Notes under the pieces: model-generated
Told to the model about the DNA's origin: nothing
Database searches by the model: none
Seen by the model: the letters and a program-made list of their open reading frames with translations, nothing else
Part shown: positions 17,706 through 26,190 of the stretch, piece by piece
Numbering within the stretch: position 1 is the stretch's first letter
Layout of the letters: every line of letters starts with the position of its first letter
Position numbers and translations under genes: made by a program
Assembly (NCBI RefSeq): GCF_051954455.1
Contig: NZ_JBQCHS010000028.1
Location: 1 to 55,984 of the forward strand
Reading direction: 5' to 3'
Source of the DNA: Pseudolysinimonas sp051954455
GTDB lineage: Bacteria; Actinomycetota; Actinomycetes; Actinomycetales; Microbacteriaceae
DNA length: 55,984 bases

Positions 17706-19892
17706 TCATCGGGCCGATCCGCGGCGCCGGCCGGCGACCCGGCGCGCGAGCTCGGTCTGCAGGTCGAGCAGCGGCTCGAGGTCCTCGCCCGAGGAGTGGC
17801 GGGTCCACTCGCCGTCCGCGCCGAGCCACCACGAGGCGGTGCCGTCGTCCATCGCCAGCTCGAACAGCTCGCCGAGCTCGACCACGTGCTCCTCGCGCCG
17901 CATCCGGACGAGGGCCTCGACGCGGCGGTCGAGGTTGCGGTGCATCATGTCGGCGCTGCCGATGTAGACCTGCGGGTCGCCGTCGTTCGCGAACCAGAAG
18001 ACGCGGGAGTGCTCGAGGTAGCGGCCGAGGATGCTGCGCACCCGGATCCGCTCCGAGAGCCCCTCGATGCCCGGCCGCAGCGAGCAGATGCCGCGCACGA
18101 GCACGTCGACGTCGACCCCGGCCTGGCTCGCGCGGTAGAGCGCGTCGATGACCCGCTCGTCGACCATCGAGTTGACCTTGATGCGGATGCGGGCGGGTCG
18201 GCCCGCGCGGGCGTTCGCCGCCTCCGTCTCGATGTGCTTGATGAGCCCGTTGCGCAGGTGCAGGGGCGCGACGAGGAGGCGCTTGAACTTCTTCTCGATC
18301 GCGTAGCCCGAGAGCTCGTTGAACAGCCGGGTCAGGTCCTTGCCGACCGTGTTGCTCGTCGTGAACAGCCCGAAGTCCTCGTAGATGCGGCTCGTCTTCG
18401 GGTTGTAGTTGCCGGTGCCGATGTGGCTGTAGTGCCGGAGGGTGCCGTCCTTCTCCTGGCGGACCACGTTGAGGAGCTTGCAGTGCGTCTTCAGCCCGAC
18501 CAGCCCGTAGACGACGTGCACGCCGGCCCGCTCGAGCTGGCGGGCCCAGCCGATGTTGGCCTCCTCGTCGAAGCGCGCCTTGATCTCGACGAGCGCGAGC
18601 ACGGCCTTGCCGTTCTGCGCCGCCTGGATGAGCGCCGCCACGATCGGGCTGTCGCCGCTCGTGCGGTAGAGGGTCTGCTTGATCGCGAGCACGTTCGGGT
18701 CGACCGCCGCCTGCTCGATGAAGGCCTGCACGCTCGTCGCGAACGACTCGTACGGGTGGTGCACGAGCACGTCGCCCTTGTCGATCGCCGCGAAGATGTC
18801 GGCCTTCTCGGTGGGCTCCGACGGCCGGAACTGGGCGGCCGTCGTCGGCACCTGCTTCGGGTACTTGAGCTCGGGCCGATCGATGCTCGTGATCTCGAAC
18901 AGGCCGCTCAGGTCGAGCGGCCCCGGGAGGCGGTAGACCTCCTGCTCGGTGATCTCGAGCTCCGACATGAGCAGCTGGAGCGTCACGTCGTCCATGTCGT
19001 CGCTGATCTCGAGGCGGATCGGCGGCCCGAAGCGGCGACGGCGCAGCTCCTTCTCCAGTGCCTGGAGGAGATTCTCGGTCTCGTCCTCCTCGATCTCCAC
19101 GTCCTCGTTGCGGGTCACCCGGAACTCATGCGTCGCGAGGATCTCCATGCCCGGGAACAGCTCGCCGAGGTGGTTGGCGATGAGGTCCTCGAGCGGGATG
19201 TAGCGCACGAAGCCGCGGGCGTCGTCCGGCAGCTCGACGAAGCGCGGCAGGTTCTGCGGCACCTTGATGCGCGCGAATTCGACGCGCGCCGCCTTCGGGT
19301 TGCGCACCCGCACCGAGAGGTTGAGCGAGAGTCCCGAGATGTAGGGGAAGGGGTGCGCCGGGTCGACCGCGAGCGGCATGAGCACCGGGAAGATCTGGGT
19401 GGAGAAGACCTCGTCGATCCGCGCACGGTCGTTCTCGTCGAGGTCCGACCAGCTCTCGATGTGGATGCCGGCCTCGTCGAGCGCCGGCTTCACCTGCTCG
19501 TGGAAGACGCGGGCGTGCCGCAGCTGCAGCTCGTGCGCCCGCTCGCTGATCTGGGAGAGCACCTCGCTCGGCGCCGTGCCGATGTTGGTGGGGACGGCGA
19601 TGCCGGTCTCGATGCGCCGCTTGAGGCCGGCGACCCGGACCATGAAGAACTCGTCGAGGTTGGTGGAGAAGATCGCCAGGAAGTTGGCGCGCTCCAGGAG
19701 CGGCACCGTCGCGTCCTCCGCCAGCTCGAGCACGCGCTGGTTGAAGGCGAGCCAGCTCAGCTCGCGATCGAGGAAGCGGTCGGAGGGCAGGCTGCCGTCG
19801 TCGATCCAGACCGGCTCGGGCTCGTAGTCGTCGAGGAGGTCGGCGGCGATCGTGGCGTCGCCCAGCGGGCTCTCGCTCTCCATGCGCCCCAT
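17706..19892 (-). CDS. ppk1: Polyphosphate kinase
   Basis: A 728-residue PPK1 of full length that makes inorganic polyphosphate from ATP. The N-terminal domain begins DRELSWLAFNQRVLELAED, and the catalytic His lies in SHIGTGNYNP (about residue 490); a second conserved His is in LEHSRVFWF. The in-frame ATG at 19883 is an alternative start. A PHO-box-like repeat lies 13 bases upstream, which would link polyphosphate synthesis to phosphate supply. It precedes mutT1 and follows glnR on the same strand. Confidence 0.96.
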   Translation of the reverse strand: MGRMESESPLGDATIAADLLDDYEPEPVWIDDGSLPSDRFLDRELSWLAFNQRVLELAEDATVPLLERANFLAIFSTNLDEFFMVRVAGLKRRIETGIAVPTNIGTAPSEVLSQISERAHELQLRHARVFHEQVKPALDEAGIHIESWSDLDENDRARIDEVFSTQIFPVLMPLAVDPAHPFPYISGLSLNLSVRVRNPKAARVEFARIKVPQNLPRFVELPDDARGFVRYIPLEDLIANHLGELFPGMEILATHEFRVTRNEDVEIEEDETENLLQALEKELRRRRFGPPIRLEISDDMDDVTLQLLMSELEITEQEVYRLPGPLDLSGLFEITSIDRPELKYPKQVPTTAAQFRPSEPTEKADIFAAIDKGDVLVHHPYESFATSVQAFIEQAAVDPNVLAIKQTLYRTSGDSPIVAALIQAAQNGKAVLALVEIKARFDEEANIGWARQLERAGVHVVYGLVGLKTHCKLLNVVRQEKDGTLRHYSHIGTGNYNPKTSRIYEDFGLFTTSNTVGKDLTRLFNELSGYAIEKKFKRLLVAPLHLRNGLIKHIETEAANARAGRPARIRIKVNSMVDERVIDALYRASQAGVDVDVLVRGICSLRPGIEGLSERIRVRSILGRYLEHSRVFWFANDGDPQVYIGSADMMHRNLDRRVEALVRMRREEHVVELGELFELAMDDGTASWWLGADGEWTRHSSGEDLEPLLDLQTELARRVAGRRRGSAR

Positions 19893-19904
19893 CCTGTCAT
19901 TGCG

Positions 19905-19922
19905 CGGAAACGGCGGGTGAAC
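19905..19922. promoter_or_regulatory. Candidate PHO box upstream of ppk
   Basis: A GGTGAAC unit at 19916 is preceded 11 bases earlier by the weaker unit CGGAAAC (19905). It fills the 31-base gap between the glnR stop and the ppk start. One perfect and one imperfect unit make it weaker than the pst box. Confidence 0.5.
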
Positions 19923-19923
19923 C

Positions 19924-20607
19924 TCAGGACACGGGCGTGAGCGCCTCGTCGTCCTCCGCGATGTTGAAGCGGTACCCCACGTTGCGCACCGTGCCGATGA
20001 GCGAGTCGAGCTCGCCGAGCTTCGCGCGCAGCCGCCGCACGTGGACGTCGACCGTGCGCGTGCCGCCGAAGTAGTCGTAGCCCCACACCTCGCTGAGCAG
20101 CTGCTCGCGGGTGAACACCCGGGAGGGGTGCGTCGCCAGGAAGCGCAGCAGCTCGAACTCCTTGAAGGTGAGGTCGAGGGGGCGGCCGTGCACCTTCGCC
20201 GAGTAACTGGCCTCGTCGATGACGACCCCGGACGCCTGGATCTTGGAGCCGTGCTGCCGCTGTGCGATGCGGCCCGCGGCGAGGCGGATGCGCGCGTCGA
20301 CCTCGGCGGGGCCGGCGGTCGCGAGGATCACGTCGTCGACGCCCCAGTCGGGCGAGACCGCGGCGAGCCCTCCCTCGGTCAGGACGAGCACGAGCGGCAC
20401 CGTGACGCCCGTGGTGGTCAGGATCTTGCACAGCGACTTCGCGCTCGCGAGATCGGTTCGCGCGTCGACGAGGATGAGGTCCGCCTGCGGGGCGTCCACG
20501 AGCGCCGCGGGCTGGGCCGGGATCGCGCGCACGCGATGGCTCAGCAGGCCGAGCGCGGGCAGCACGTCGTCCTCGACCGCGCCGGTCAGGATGAGGAGCT
20601 GTGCCAC
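19924..20607 (-). CDS. glnR: OmpR-type nitrogen regulator GlnR
   Basis: A 227-residue orphan response regulator. Residues about 1-110 form a receiver-like domain whose sequence follows Streptomyces GlnR closely (VLPALGLL, LVDAPQADLILVDARTDL, VLTEGGLAAVSPDWGVDD, TAGPAEVDARIRLAAGR). The C-terminal winged helix carries LTFKEFELLRFL, VWGYDYFGGTRTVDVHVRRL and IGTVRNVGYRF. GlnR controls ammonium assimilation genes in actinobacteria. The GTG at 20607 follows an AGGAGGAC ribosome site; the longer frame upstream is a shadow of the opposite-strand gene at 20660. Confidence 0.9.
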   Translation of the reverse strand: MAQLLILTGAVEDDVLPALGLLSHRVRAIPAQPAALVDAPQADLILVDARTDLASAKSLCKILTTTGVTVPLVLVLTEGGLAAVSPDWGVDDVILATAGPAEVDARIRLAAGRIAQRQHGSKIQASGVVIDEASYSAKVHGRPLDLTFKEFELLRFLATHPSRVFTREQLLSEVWGYDYFGGTRTVDVHVRRLRAKLGELDSLIGTVRNVGYRFNIAEDDEALTPVS

Positions 20608-20646
20608 CGGGTCCTCCTGTGGGGAAGGTGACGAGTCTATCGACGG

Positions 20647-20652
20647 TACTGT
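20647..20652 (+). promoter_or_regulatory. -10 box of a leaderless gene
   Basis: TACTGT ends seven bases before the ATG at 20660, consistent with a leaderless message. Confidence 0.4.
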
Positions 20653-20659
20653 GGCCCTC

Positions 20660-20914
20660 ATGGCGTGGCAGGTGGCGAGCGTGGTCCCGGTGTGGGTCGT
20701 CGCCCTCGCCGGAGCGGTGGTCGTCGCCGTCGTCTCGCCGGGCCGGGCGATCATCTGGCTGCCCATCGTGATGGCCGCGTGCGTCCTCGTGACGATCGCG
20801 ATCCAGCTCGGCGTGCAGCGCAAGGAGGGGTTCGTGACCCGCCTCATCGCGAGCTTCGCCGGGGCCCTCGTGATCACGGGCGTCGCGACGGCGGCGCTGG
20901 CGGCCGCCGGGTAG
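20660..20914 (+). CDS. Small three-helix membrane protein
   Basis: An 84-residue hydrophobic protein with three helices (about residues 5-26, 30-50 and 60-82) and a basic QRKEGF loop between the second and third. No known family was recognised. It is divergent from glnR with 52 bases between them, and its start is supported by the adjacent -10 box. Confidence 0.65.
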   Translation: MAWQVASVVPVWVVALAGAVVVAVVSPGRAIIWLPIVMAACVLVTIAIQLGVQRKEGFVTRLIASFAGALVITGVATAALAAAG

Positions 20915-20917
20915 GAT
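20912..20917 (+). promoter_or_regulatory. -10 box of a leaderless gene, overlapping the upstream stop
   Basis: TAGGAT overlaps the stop codon of the preceding gene and ends six bases before the ATG at 20924. Confidence 0.45.
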
Positions 20918-20923
20918 CGAGCC

Positions 20924-21034
20924 ATGCTGCTGGCCGTCGAACTCTTCTACATCGGTCTGCTGGGTCTCGCTGCGCTCGCCATCGCGTTCGTGTCGGTCGT
21001 GGTGATCTACAACCTCTTCCGCGGCCAGCGCTAG
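20924..21034 (+). CDS. 36-residue single-pass membrane peptide
   Basis: A very short open frame: one hydrophobic helix covers residues 3-31 and the tail is NLFRGQR. The start is supported by a -10 box six bases upstream. Small membrane peptides with this VVVIYNLFRGQR-like end look conserved in related actinobacteria (from memory), but no function is known. It lies 13 bases before the nitrobindin-like gene. Confidence 0.55.
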   Translation: MLLAVELFYIGLLGLAALAIAFVSVVVIYNLFRGQR

Positions 21035-21047
21035 GCGGTCTCCCGTC

Positions 21048-21662
21048 ATGGCGCGCATGTTCGATCTCGACGCGAGCCTGCCGGCCGAGGTCGTCCCGCT
21101 CTCCTGGCTGCTCGGCGTCTGGGAGGGCAGCGGCGTCCTCTCCTACAAGGTCGGCGTCGAGACCCGCGAGCACGAGTTCGGCCAGCGGGTCGCCTTCACG
21201 CAGGACGGCACGCCGCACGTGCAGTACCAGTCGTCGACCTGGCTGACCGACGGCGAGGACGGCGAGGTCCGTCCTCTCTTCTCCGAGATCGGCTACTGGC
21301 GGCTCGCCCGCCCGCTCGGCGAGGCCGACCCGGGGCCGGCGATGCTGCCCGGGATCGGCGAGCCCGTGTTCCAGACCGCGGAGGCCGTCGAGACCCTCCG
21401 GAACGCCCAGGGCGGTTTCGACCTCGAGGTCGCGATCGTGCACCCGGGCGGCGTGAGCGAGCTGTACCTCGGCCAGGTGAAGGGCCCCCGGATCGACCTC
21501 GCGACCGACGCGGTCGTGCGCACCGCGAGCGCGAAGGAGTACGCCGCCGCCACCCGCCTGTACGGGCTCGTCGACGACCACCTGCTGTGGGCGTGGGACA
21601 TCGCGGCGCTCGGCCAGGACCTGCGCACCCACGCGAGCGGACGGCTGGCGCGGCGTGAGTAA
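21048..21662 (+). CDS. Nitrobindin-like FABP-family heme-binding protein
   Basis: A 204-residue soluble protein of the UPF0678/nitrobindin family. The N-terminal signature GVWEGSG, the FGQRVAF strand and the EIGYWR segment fit the beta-barrel fold. Nitrobindins bind ferric heme and are proposed to handle reactive nitrogen species; whether this protein binds heme is inferred from the family. Its last eight bases overlap the ygfZ start, so the two genes are translationally coupled. Confidence 0.85.
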   Translation: MARMFDLDASLPAEVVPLSWLLGVWEGSGVLSYKVGVETREHEFGQRVAFTQDGTPHVQYQSSTWLTDGEDGEVRPLFSEIGYWRLARPLGEADPGPAMLPGIGEPVFQTAEAVETLRNAQGGFDLEVAIVHPGGVSELYLGQVKGPRIDLATDAVVRTASAKEYAAATRLYGLVDDHLLWAWDIAALGQDLRTHASGRLARRE

Positions 21663-22629
21663 CCCCTTCACCGATCAGAGCGCGCTGCTCGCGGGCGAGG
21701 CGCTCGCCGACCTCTCCGACCGCGACGTCCTCACCGTCACCGGGCCCGACCGGCTGAGCTGGCTCGACTCCCTCACCTCGCAGCGGCTGACGACGCTCGA
21801 GCCGCACGCGCCGGCCGAGACGCTGCTGCTCGATCCGAGCGGTCGCATCGAGCACGCCATCCGCGTCGTCGACGACGGTGAGACGGCCTGGCTGCTCGTC
21901 GACGCAGGACGCGGGGAGCCGCTCGCCGCGTTCCTGCAGCGCATGCGCTTCCTGCTCCGCGTCGAGGTCGCCGACCGCTCGGCGGAGTTCGCGACGGTCG
22001 GCGGATTCGGCACGGCGCCGGGCGACGCGGTGGTCACCTGGCGCGACCCGTGGTCGGCGGTCGTGGCGGGCGGCTGGCAGTACGCGCCCGACGAGCCCGA
22101 GGCGGTCGCCCGCTGGGACTGGACCGAGTCGGTCGTCCCGCGCAGCATGCTCCCCGACGGGCTCGTGCCCGAGGACGCGGCGGAGGCGCTGCGGATCGCG
22201 GCCCGGCGACCCCGCGCGGCGACCGAGCTCGATGCCGCGACGATCCCGCACGAGCTCGACTGGCTCCGCTCGGCCGTCCATCTCGCGAAGGGCTGCTACC
22301 GCGGGCAGGAGACGGTGGCCAAGGTGCACAACCTCGGGCATCCGCCGCGACGCCTCGTGCTGCTGCACCTCGACGGCTCCGAGGGCGGGCTGCCGGCGCA
22401 CGGCGACGAGGTGCTCCTCGGCGACAAGAGCGCGGGGCGCATCACCGCCGCCGCGCGCCACTACGAGCTCGGGCCGATCGCGCTCGCCGTGGTGAAGCGC
22501 ACGACCGACCCGGGCGCCGCCCTCACGGTCCGCACGGGTGACGGCGACATGGCCGCCGCGCAGGAGGTGATCGTGCCGGTCGACGCCGGGGCGACCGCCG
22601 ACGTGCCGCGGCTCGCGCGGATCCGCTGA
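21655..22629 (+). CDS. ygfZ: Folate-binding YgfZ/GcvT-like protein
   Basis: A 324-residue relative of the glycine-cleavage T protein. The YgfZ signature KGCYRGQE occupies residues 212-219, with the invariant Cys present. YgfZ uses tetrahydrofolate to help repair or assemble some iron-sulfur enzymes. The GTG start overlaps the end of the nitrobindin-like gene. Confidence 0.92.
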   Translation: MSNPFTDQSALLAGEALADLSDRDVLTVTGPDRLSWLDSLTSQRLTTLEPHAPAETLLLDPSGRIEHAIRVVDDGETAWLLVDAGRGEPLAAFLQRMRFLLRVEVADRSAEFATVGGFGTAPGDAVVTWRDPWSAVVAGGWQYAPDEPEAVARWDWTESVVPRSMLPDGLVPEDAAEALRIAARRPRAATELDAATIPHELDWLRSAVHLAKGCYRGQETVAKVHNLGHPPRRLVLLHLDGSEGGLPAHGDEVLLGDKSAGRITAAARHYELGPIALAVVKRTTDPGAALTVRTGDGDMAAAQEVIVPVDAGATADVPRLARIR

Positions 22630-22654
22630 GCCGCCGTTCCGTGGGCGGCCGGCC

Positions 22655-23755
22655 GTGAGCGACCAGCTCCGGGCGCTCGAGCGCCGTATCCGCCGCCGCA
22701 TCGAGCTGCGTCGGGCGGGCGCGCGGATCGCGGAGTCGCTGCCCGCGATCCTGCAGATCGTCGCGGCCGTTGCCGTGTCGTTCTCGATCGCGCACTGGGT
22801 GATCGGGCATCCGACGCCGATCCTCGCCGTCACGGTGACGATCACCTCGCTCGGGCTGACCCGCGACGCGCGCCCCGGACGCATCGCGCAGTCGATCCTC
22901 GGCATCGTGCTCGGCGTCGCGGTCGCGGAGGGGCTCGCGCTCTTCTTCGGGCACGGGCTGTGGCAGCTGGTCGTCGTGCTGCTCGTGGTCTTCGTGATCG
23001 GCCGCGGGATCTGGCCGAATCCCGCCTTCGCCGTCGCGGCCGCCGTGCCGTCCGCGCTCGTGACGGTCCTGCCGCCGACCCCCGATCCGTTCGGTCGCAG
23101 CATCGACGCAGTCGTCGCCGGCGTCGTCGCGCTGCTCGCGACCGCGCTCATCCCGCGCGACCCGGGGCGCACGGCGCGGCGCGACCGGCGCGCCGTGTTC
23201 TCGTTGTTCGACGAGGGGCTGTCGGCGGTCGTGGCGGCGCTCGACGACGCCGACCCCGCGGCGGGGGAGCTCGGGCTGACCCGACTCCGCCGGACCGAGG
23301 CGCCGCTGCAGGACTGGGCGGCTTCGGTCGAGACCGCGCTGGCCGTCGCGCGGATCTCGCCGTTCCTCCGGCGGCACCTGCCGGCGCTGCGCCGGGAGTC
23401 GGCCCTTCGCGAGGCCGCGGACCTCGCGTCGCGGCACCTCCGCACGATCGCGCGACGGGTCGAGTTCCTCGTGCGCGACGGCGTCCCGCGGCCCGCGATC
23501 GCGGGGCTCCTCCGCGACGTCGCGGGCGCTCTCCGGGTCATCGAGACCGAACAGGAGGACCCGCAGGCGGTCGGCGGAGCGCGCTCGCTCCTCGCGGACC
23601 TCGCCCGACGTCTCGACCCGGACCTCGTCGAGCCCGGCGCGCCCGTCGTCGACGCGGCCGCGATCCTCCTGGTCCGCCCGCTCGTCGTCGATCTGCTCGT
23701 CGGTCTCGGCATGCGCGCGGACGACGCCCGCGCCCTCCTCCCGCCTCTCGACTGA
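22655..23755 (+). CDS. FUSC-family / aromatic-acid-exporter-like membrane protein
   Basis: A 366-residue protein. Residues about 28-170 contain six hydrophobic segments arranged as a FUSC-type membrane domain (HPTPILAVTVTITSLG, GRIAQSILGIVLGVAVAE). The last 190 residues are a soluble helical domain rich in Ala, Arg and Asp. Proteins of this family resemble the aromatic acid exporter AaeB and fusaric acid resistance proteins, but the substrate is not evident. It starts with GTG 25 bases after ygfZ and may share its transcript. Confidence 0.75.
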   Translation: MSDQLRALERRIRRRIELRRAGARIAESLPAILQIVAAVAVSFSIAHWVIGHPTPILAVTVTITSLGLTRDARPGRIAQSILGIVLGVAVAEGLALFFGHGLWQLVVVLLVVFVIGRGIWPNPAFAVAAAVPSALVTVLPPTPDPFGRSIDAVVAGVVALLATALIPRDPGRTARRDRRAVFSLFDEGLSAVVAALDDADPAAGELGLTRLRRTEAPLQDWAASVETALAVARISPFLRRHLPALRRESALREAADLASRHLRTIARRVEFLVRDGVPRPAIAGLLRDVAGALRVIETEQEDPQAVGGARSLLADLARRLDPDLVEPGAPVVDAAAILLVRPLVVDLLVGLGMRADDARALLPPLD

Positions 23756-23770
23756 CCCGTCCTCTCCGTC

Positions 23771-23827
23771 CGAGGAGTCGCCAGGTGGGTCCTCGGGAGG
23801 CGGAGGACCCCGCCGAGCGACTCTTCG
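23771..23827. terminator. Nested hairpin between convergent genes
   Basis: An outer pair of 11-base arms (23771-23781 with 23817-23827, one mismatch) encloses an inner 8-base perfect stem (23787-23794 with 23803-23810). It lies between the convergent FUSC-like and methyltransferase genes. Confidence 0.65.
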
Positions 23828-23842
23828 ACGGGGGTGGGGGGG

Positions 23843-24631
23843 TCAGGGAGAGGGGGCGACGGCGGCCCAGTCGACGGTCAGCTCGCCGAGGCGCCAGCGG
23901 GCTCGGGAGCCGTGGACCGCGAGGCCGGACGCGCGCAGGGTCTCGACGCTCGCGATCCAGCGCTGCACCGGCCCGTAGACGGCGAGGGGAGCGTGGGTCG
24001 CCCACGCCCGGTCGAGGTCGGTGAGGAGGGCGTGGATCCGCTCGCCCGGGACGTTGCGGTGGATGAGCGCCTTCGGCAGCCGTTCGGCCACGATCGACGG
24101 CGCCTCGAGTTCGGCGAGCCGCAGCGAGATCGTGAAGGTGCGCGGGCCCTCGGCACCGAGCCCGACCCAGCTCGCCACGCGGCCGAGCTCGTCGCACGTG
24201 CCCTCGACGAGCAGTCCGTCGGGCTGCAGCTGTGCCCGCATCGTCGCCCAGGCCCCCGCCACCTCGTGCTCGTCGTACTGGCGCAGCACGTTGAGCGCCC
24301 GCACGATCGCCGGGCGCCTGCCGTCGAGCGGGATCTCGAACCCGCCGAGCCGGAACGTCACGCCGTCGCGCGCGGCCGCCGCCGCGATCCGCACCCGCTC
24401 CGGGTCGATCTCGATCCCGACGACCTCGACGTCGGGGCGCAGCTTCGCGAGCCGATCGCGCAGCTCGAGCGTCGTCGTGGCCGACCGGCCGTAACCGAGG
24501 TCGACGACGAGCGGCTCGTCCGTGCGCCGGAGCGCCGGCTGCGCCGCGATCCACCGGTCGACGCGCCGGAGCCGGTTGACGCCCGTGGTGCCGCGCGTGA
24601 TCCGCCCCTGCGGTCCCGTCGCGCGCACCAT
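23843..24631 (-). CDS. Class I SAM-dependent methyltransferase-like protein
   Basis: A 262-residue protein with a Rossmann-type methyltransferase core. Motif I is VVDLGYGRSATTT at about residues 41-53, and the motif II acidic strand is VVGIEIDPERV. The substrate is not evident. The ATG at 24631 follows a GAGGAGG ribosome site by eight bases; an upstream ATG in frame lacks one. It is divergent from the phosphoglycerate mutase gene with a large perfect inverted repeat between them. Confidence 0.75.
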   Translation of the reverse strand: MVRATGPQGRITRGTTGVNRLRRVDRWIAAQPALRRTDEPLVVDLGYGRSATTTLELRDRLAKLRPDVEVVGIEIDPERVRIAAAAARDGVTFRLGGFEIPLDGRRPAIVRALNVLRQYDEHEVAGAWATMRAQLQPDGLLVEGTCDELGRVASWVGLGAEGPRTFTISLRLAELEAPSIVAERLPKALIHRNVPGERIHALLTDLDRAWATHAPLAVYGPVQRWIASVETLRASGLAVHGSRARWRLGELTVDWAAVAPSP

Positions 24632-24652
24632 GCCCCCATCCTCCTCACGCGG

Positions 24653-24715
24653 CCTCGAGTCGTGCGGAACCGCCGCTCGCGCGCGCCGCCACCCGCCGTT
24701 CCGCACGACTCGAGG
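24653..24715. repeat. 18-bp perfect inverted repeat in a divergent intergenic region
   Basis: Bases 24653-24670 and 24698-24715 are exact reverse complements around a 27-base loop. Flanking genes are divergent, so it is not a terminator for either. It may be a regulatory palindrome or a copy of a dispersed intergenic repeat. Confidence 0.8.
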
Positions 24716-24731
24716 GGGTGGGCGGGAGCCG

Positions 24732-24737
24732 TAGGCT
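24732..24737 (+). promoter_or_regulatory. -10 box of leaderless gpm
   Basis: TAGGCT ends seven bases before the GTG at 24745, predicting a leaderless message. Confidence 0.55.
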
Positions 24738-24744
24738 GAAGTGC

Positions 24745-25491
24745 GTGACCCACACCCTGATCCTGCTGCGGCACGGCAACTCCGAGTGGAACCAGAAGAA
24801 CCTCTTCACCGGCTGGGTGGACGTCCGGCTGAGCGAGCAGGGCGTCGGGGAGGCGAAGCGCGCGGGGCGGCTGCTGGCGGAGTCCGGACTGAGGCCCGAC
24901 GTCCTCTACACGAGCGTGCTGACCCGCGCGATCCAGACCGCGAACCTCGCGCTCGAGGAAGCCGACCGCCTCTGGATCCCGGTCAAGCGCAGCTGGCGCC
25001 TCAACGAGCGCCACTACGGCGCCCTCCAGGGTCTCGACAAGGCCGAGACCCTCGCCAAGTTCGGCGAGGAGCAGTTCATGCAGTGGCGCCGCAGCTTCGA
25101 CGTGCCGCCGCCGCCGCTCGCCGACGACAGCGAGTTCTCGCAGGCGCACGACGAGCGCTACGCCGACGTGCCCGACGCGGAGCTGCCGCGCACCGAGAGC
25201 CTGGCGCTCGTCATCGACCGGATGCTGCCCTACTGGCGGTCGGACATCGTGCCCGACCTCGAGGCCGGCCGCACCGTGCTCGTGACGGCCCACGGCAACT
25301 CGCTCCGGGCCCTCGTGAAGCATCTCGACGGCGTCTCGGACGCCGACATCGCCGAGCTCAACATCCCGACCGGGATCCCGCTCGTCTACGAGCTGGGCGA
25401 CGACATGATGCCCGTGGCGCCGTCGCGCTACCTCGATCCGGCGGCCGCGGCCGCCGGCGCCGCCGCGGTCGCGGCGCAGGGCAAGAAGTAG
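24745..25491 (+). CDS. gpmA: 2,3-bisphosphoglycerate-dependent phosphoglycerate mutase
   Basis: A 248-residue glycolytic enzyme that interconverts 3- and 2-phosphoglycerate. The RHGNSEWN motif places the phospho-accepting His at residue 10, followed by NLFTGW, TSVLTRAIQT, RLNERHYGALQG and VTAHGNSLR with the second catalytic His. The GTG start is fixed by the family N terminus and the -10 box just upstream. As in mycobacteria, it lies near senX3-regX3. The C terminus is an Ala-rich tail. Confidence 0.96.
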   Translation: MTHTLILLRHGNSEWNQKNLFTGWVDVRLSEQGVGEAKRAGRLLAESGLRPDVLYTSVLTRAIQTANLALEEADRLWIPVKRSWRLNERHYGALQGLDKAETLAKFGEEQFMQWRRSFDVPPPPLADDSEFSQAHDERYADVPDAELPRTESLALVIDRMLPYWRSDIVPDLEAGRTVLVTAHGNSLRALVKHLDGVSDADIAELNIPTGIPLVYELGDDMMPVAPSRYLDPAAAAAGAAAVAAQGKK

Positions 25492-25495
25492 GGCA

Positions 25496-26047
25496 TCAGC
25501 CGATCGGTTCGGCGCGGCGCCCGGCGATGGCCGGGCCGCCCCAGGCGATCCCGACGCCGACGATCGTGGTCAGGACGGTCGTCACGATCACCGACACGAC
25601 CGACGGCGCCGCGGCCAGCAGGACGGCGTTGAGCGCGATCGGGATGATCACCGTCGCGATGAGCAGCAGGTACGAGACCCCGGGACGGCGTCGGATGATG
25701 AGCCAGGAGGCCGCGGCCGCGAGCGTCACCGGGAAGGGCGCGCCGAACAGGAAGCCGATGTTGAAGGCGGATCGGATCGGGATCCGCGCGGCGCCGAGCA
25801 CATAGGCGGGCTGCAGCACAGCCCAGATCGCCACGAGCACCACGACGACGATCGCCGCGATGGCGCGCCGCGTCCCGTCGACCGGCGCCACGAGCACGCC
25901 GAAGAGCAGGACGACGAGCCCGAACAGCAGCTGCGTCACGAACAGGAAGCCGAGCAGCCCGTCATGGGTGAGGAGTGCGCTGGCGAAGTTCGACCAGCTC
26001 CCGTTGATGAGCAGGTAGGCGCCGAGCAGCACCGCGATCAGCGACAT
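25496..26047 (-). CDS. Integral membrane protein of unknown function
   Basis: A 183-residue protein with about six hydrophobic helices and no catalytic motif. The ATG at 26047 lacks a ribosome site. The frame stays open for another 35-38 codons upstream, encoding a Pro/Ala-rich stretch that ends RYG just before the first helix, so the real N terminus may lie upstream. A TAGGGT box (26159-26164, minus strand) sits six bases before an in-frame ACG at 26152. It is convergent with gpmA and lies downstream of phoU on the same strand. Confidence 0.65.
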   Translation of the reverse strand: MSLIAVLLGAYLLINGSWSNFASALLTHDGLLGFLFVTQLLFGLVVLLFGVLVAPVDGTRRAIAAIVVVVLVAIWAVLQPAYVLGAARIPIRSAFNIGFLFGAPFPVTLAAAASWLIIRRRPGVSYLLLIATVIIPIALNAVLLAAAPSVVSVIVTTVLTTIVGVGIAWGGPAIAGRRAEPIG

Positions 26048-26190
26048 GCCGTAACGGACGCCCGCGCTCGCGACGGGGCTGGTGCGCGGTGCGTGGGGCG
26101 CGGACGTCGCGGGGGCGGGCGGAGGAACGGGCTGGCCGGTCTGCGTCGTCGTGGCGGCACCCTATCGGCCGCCCCGGCGCCGGCCGGGTC

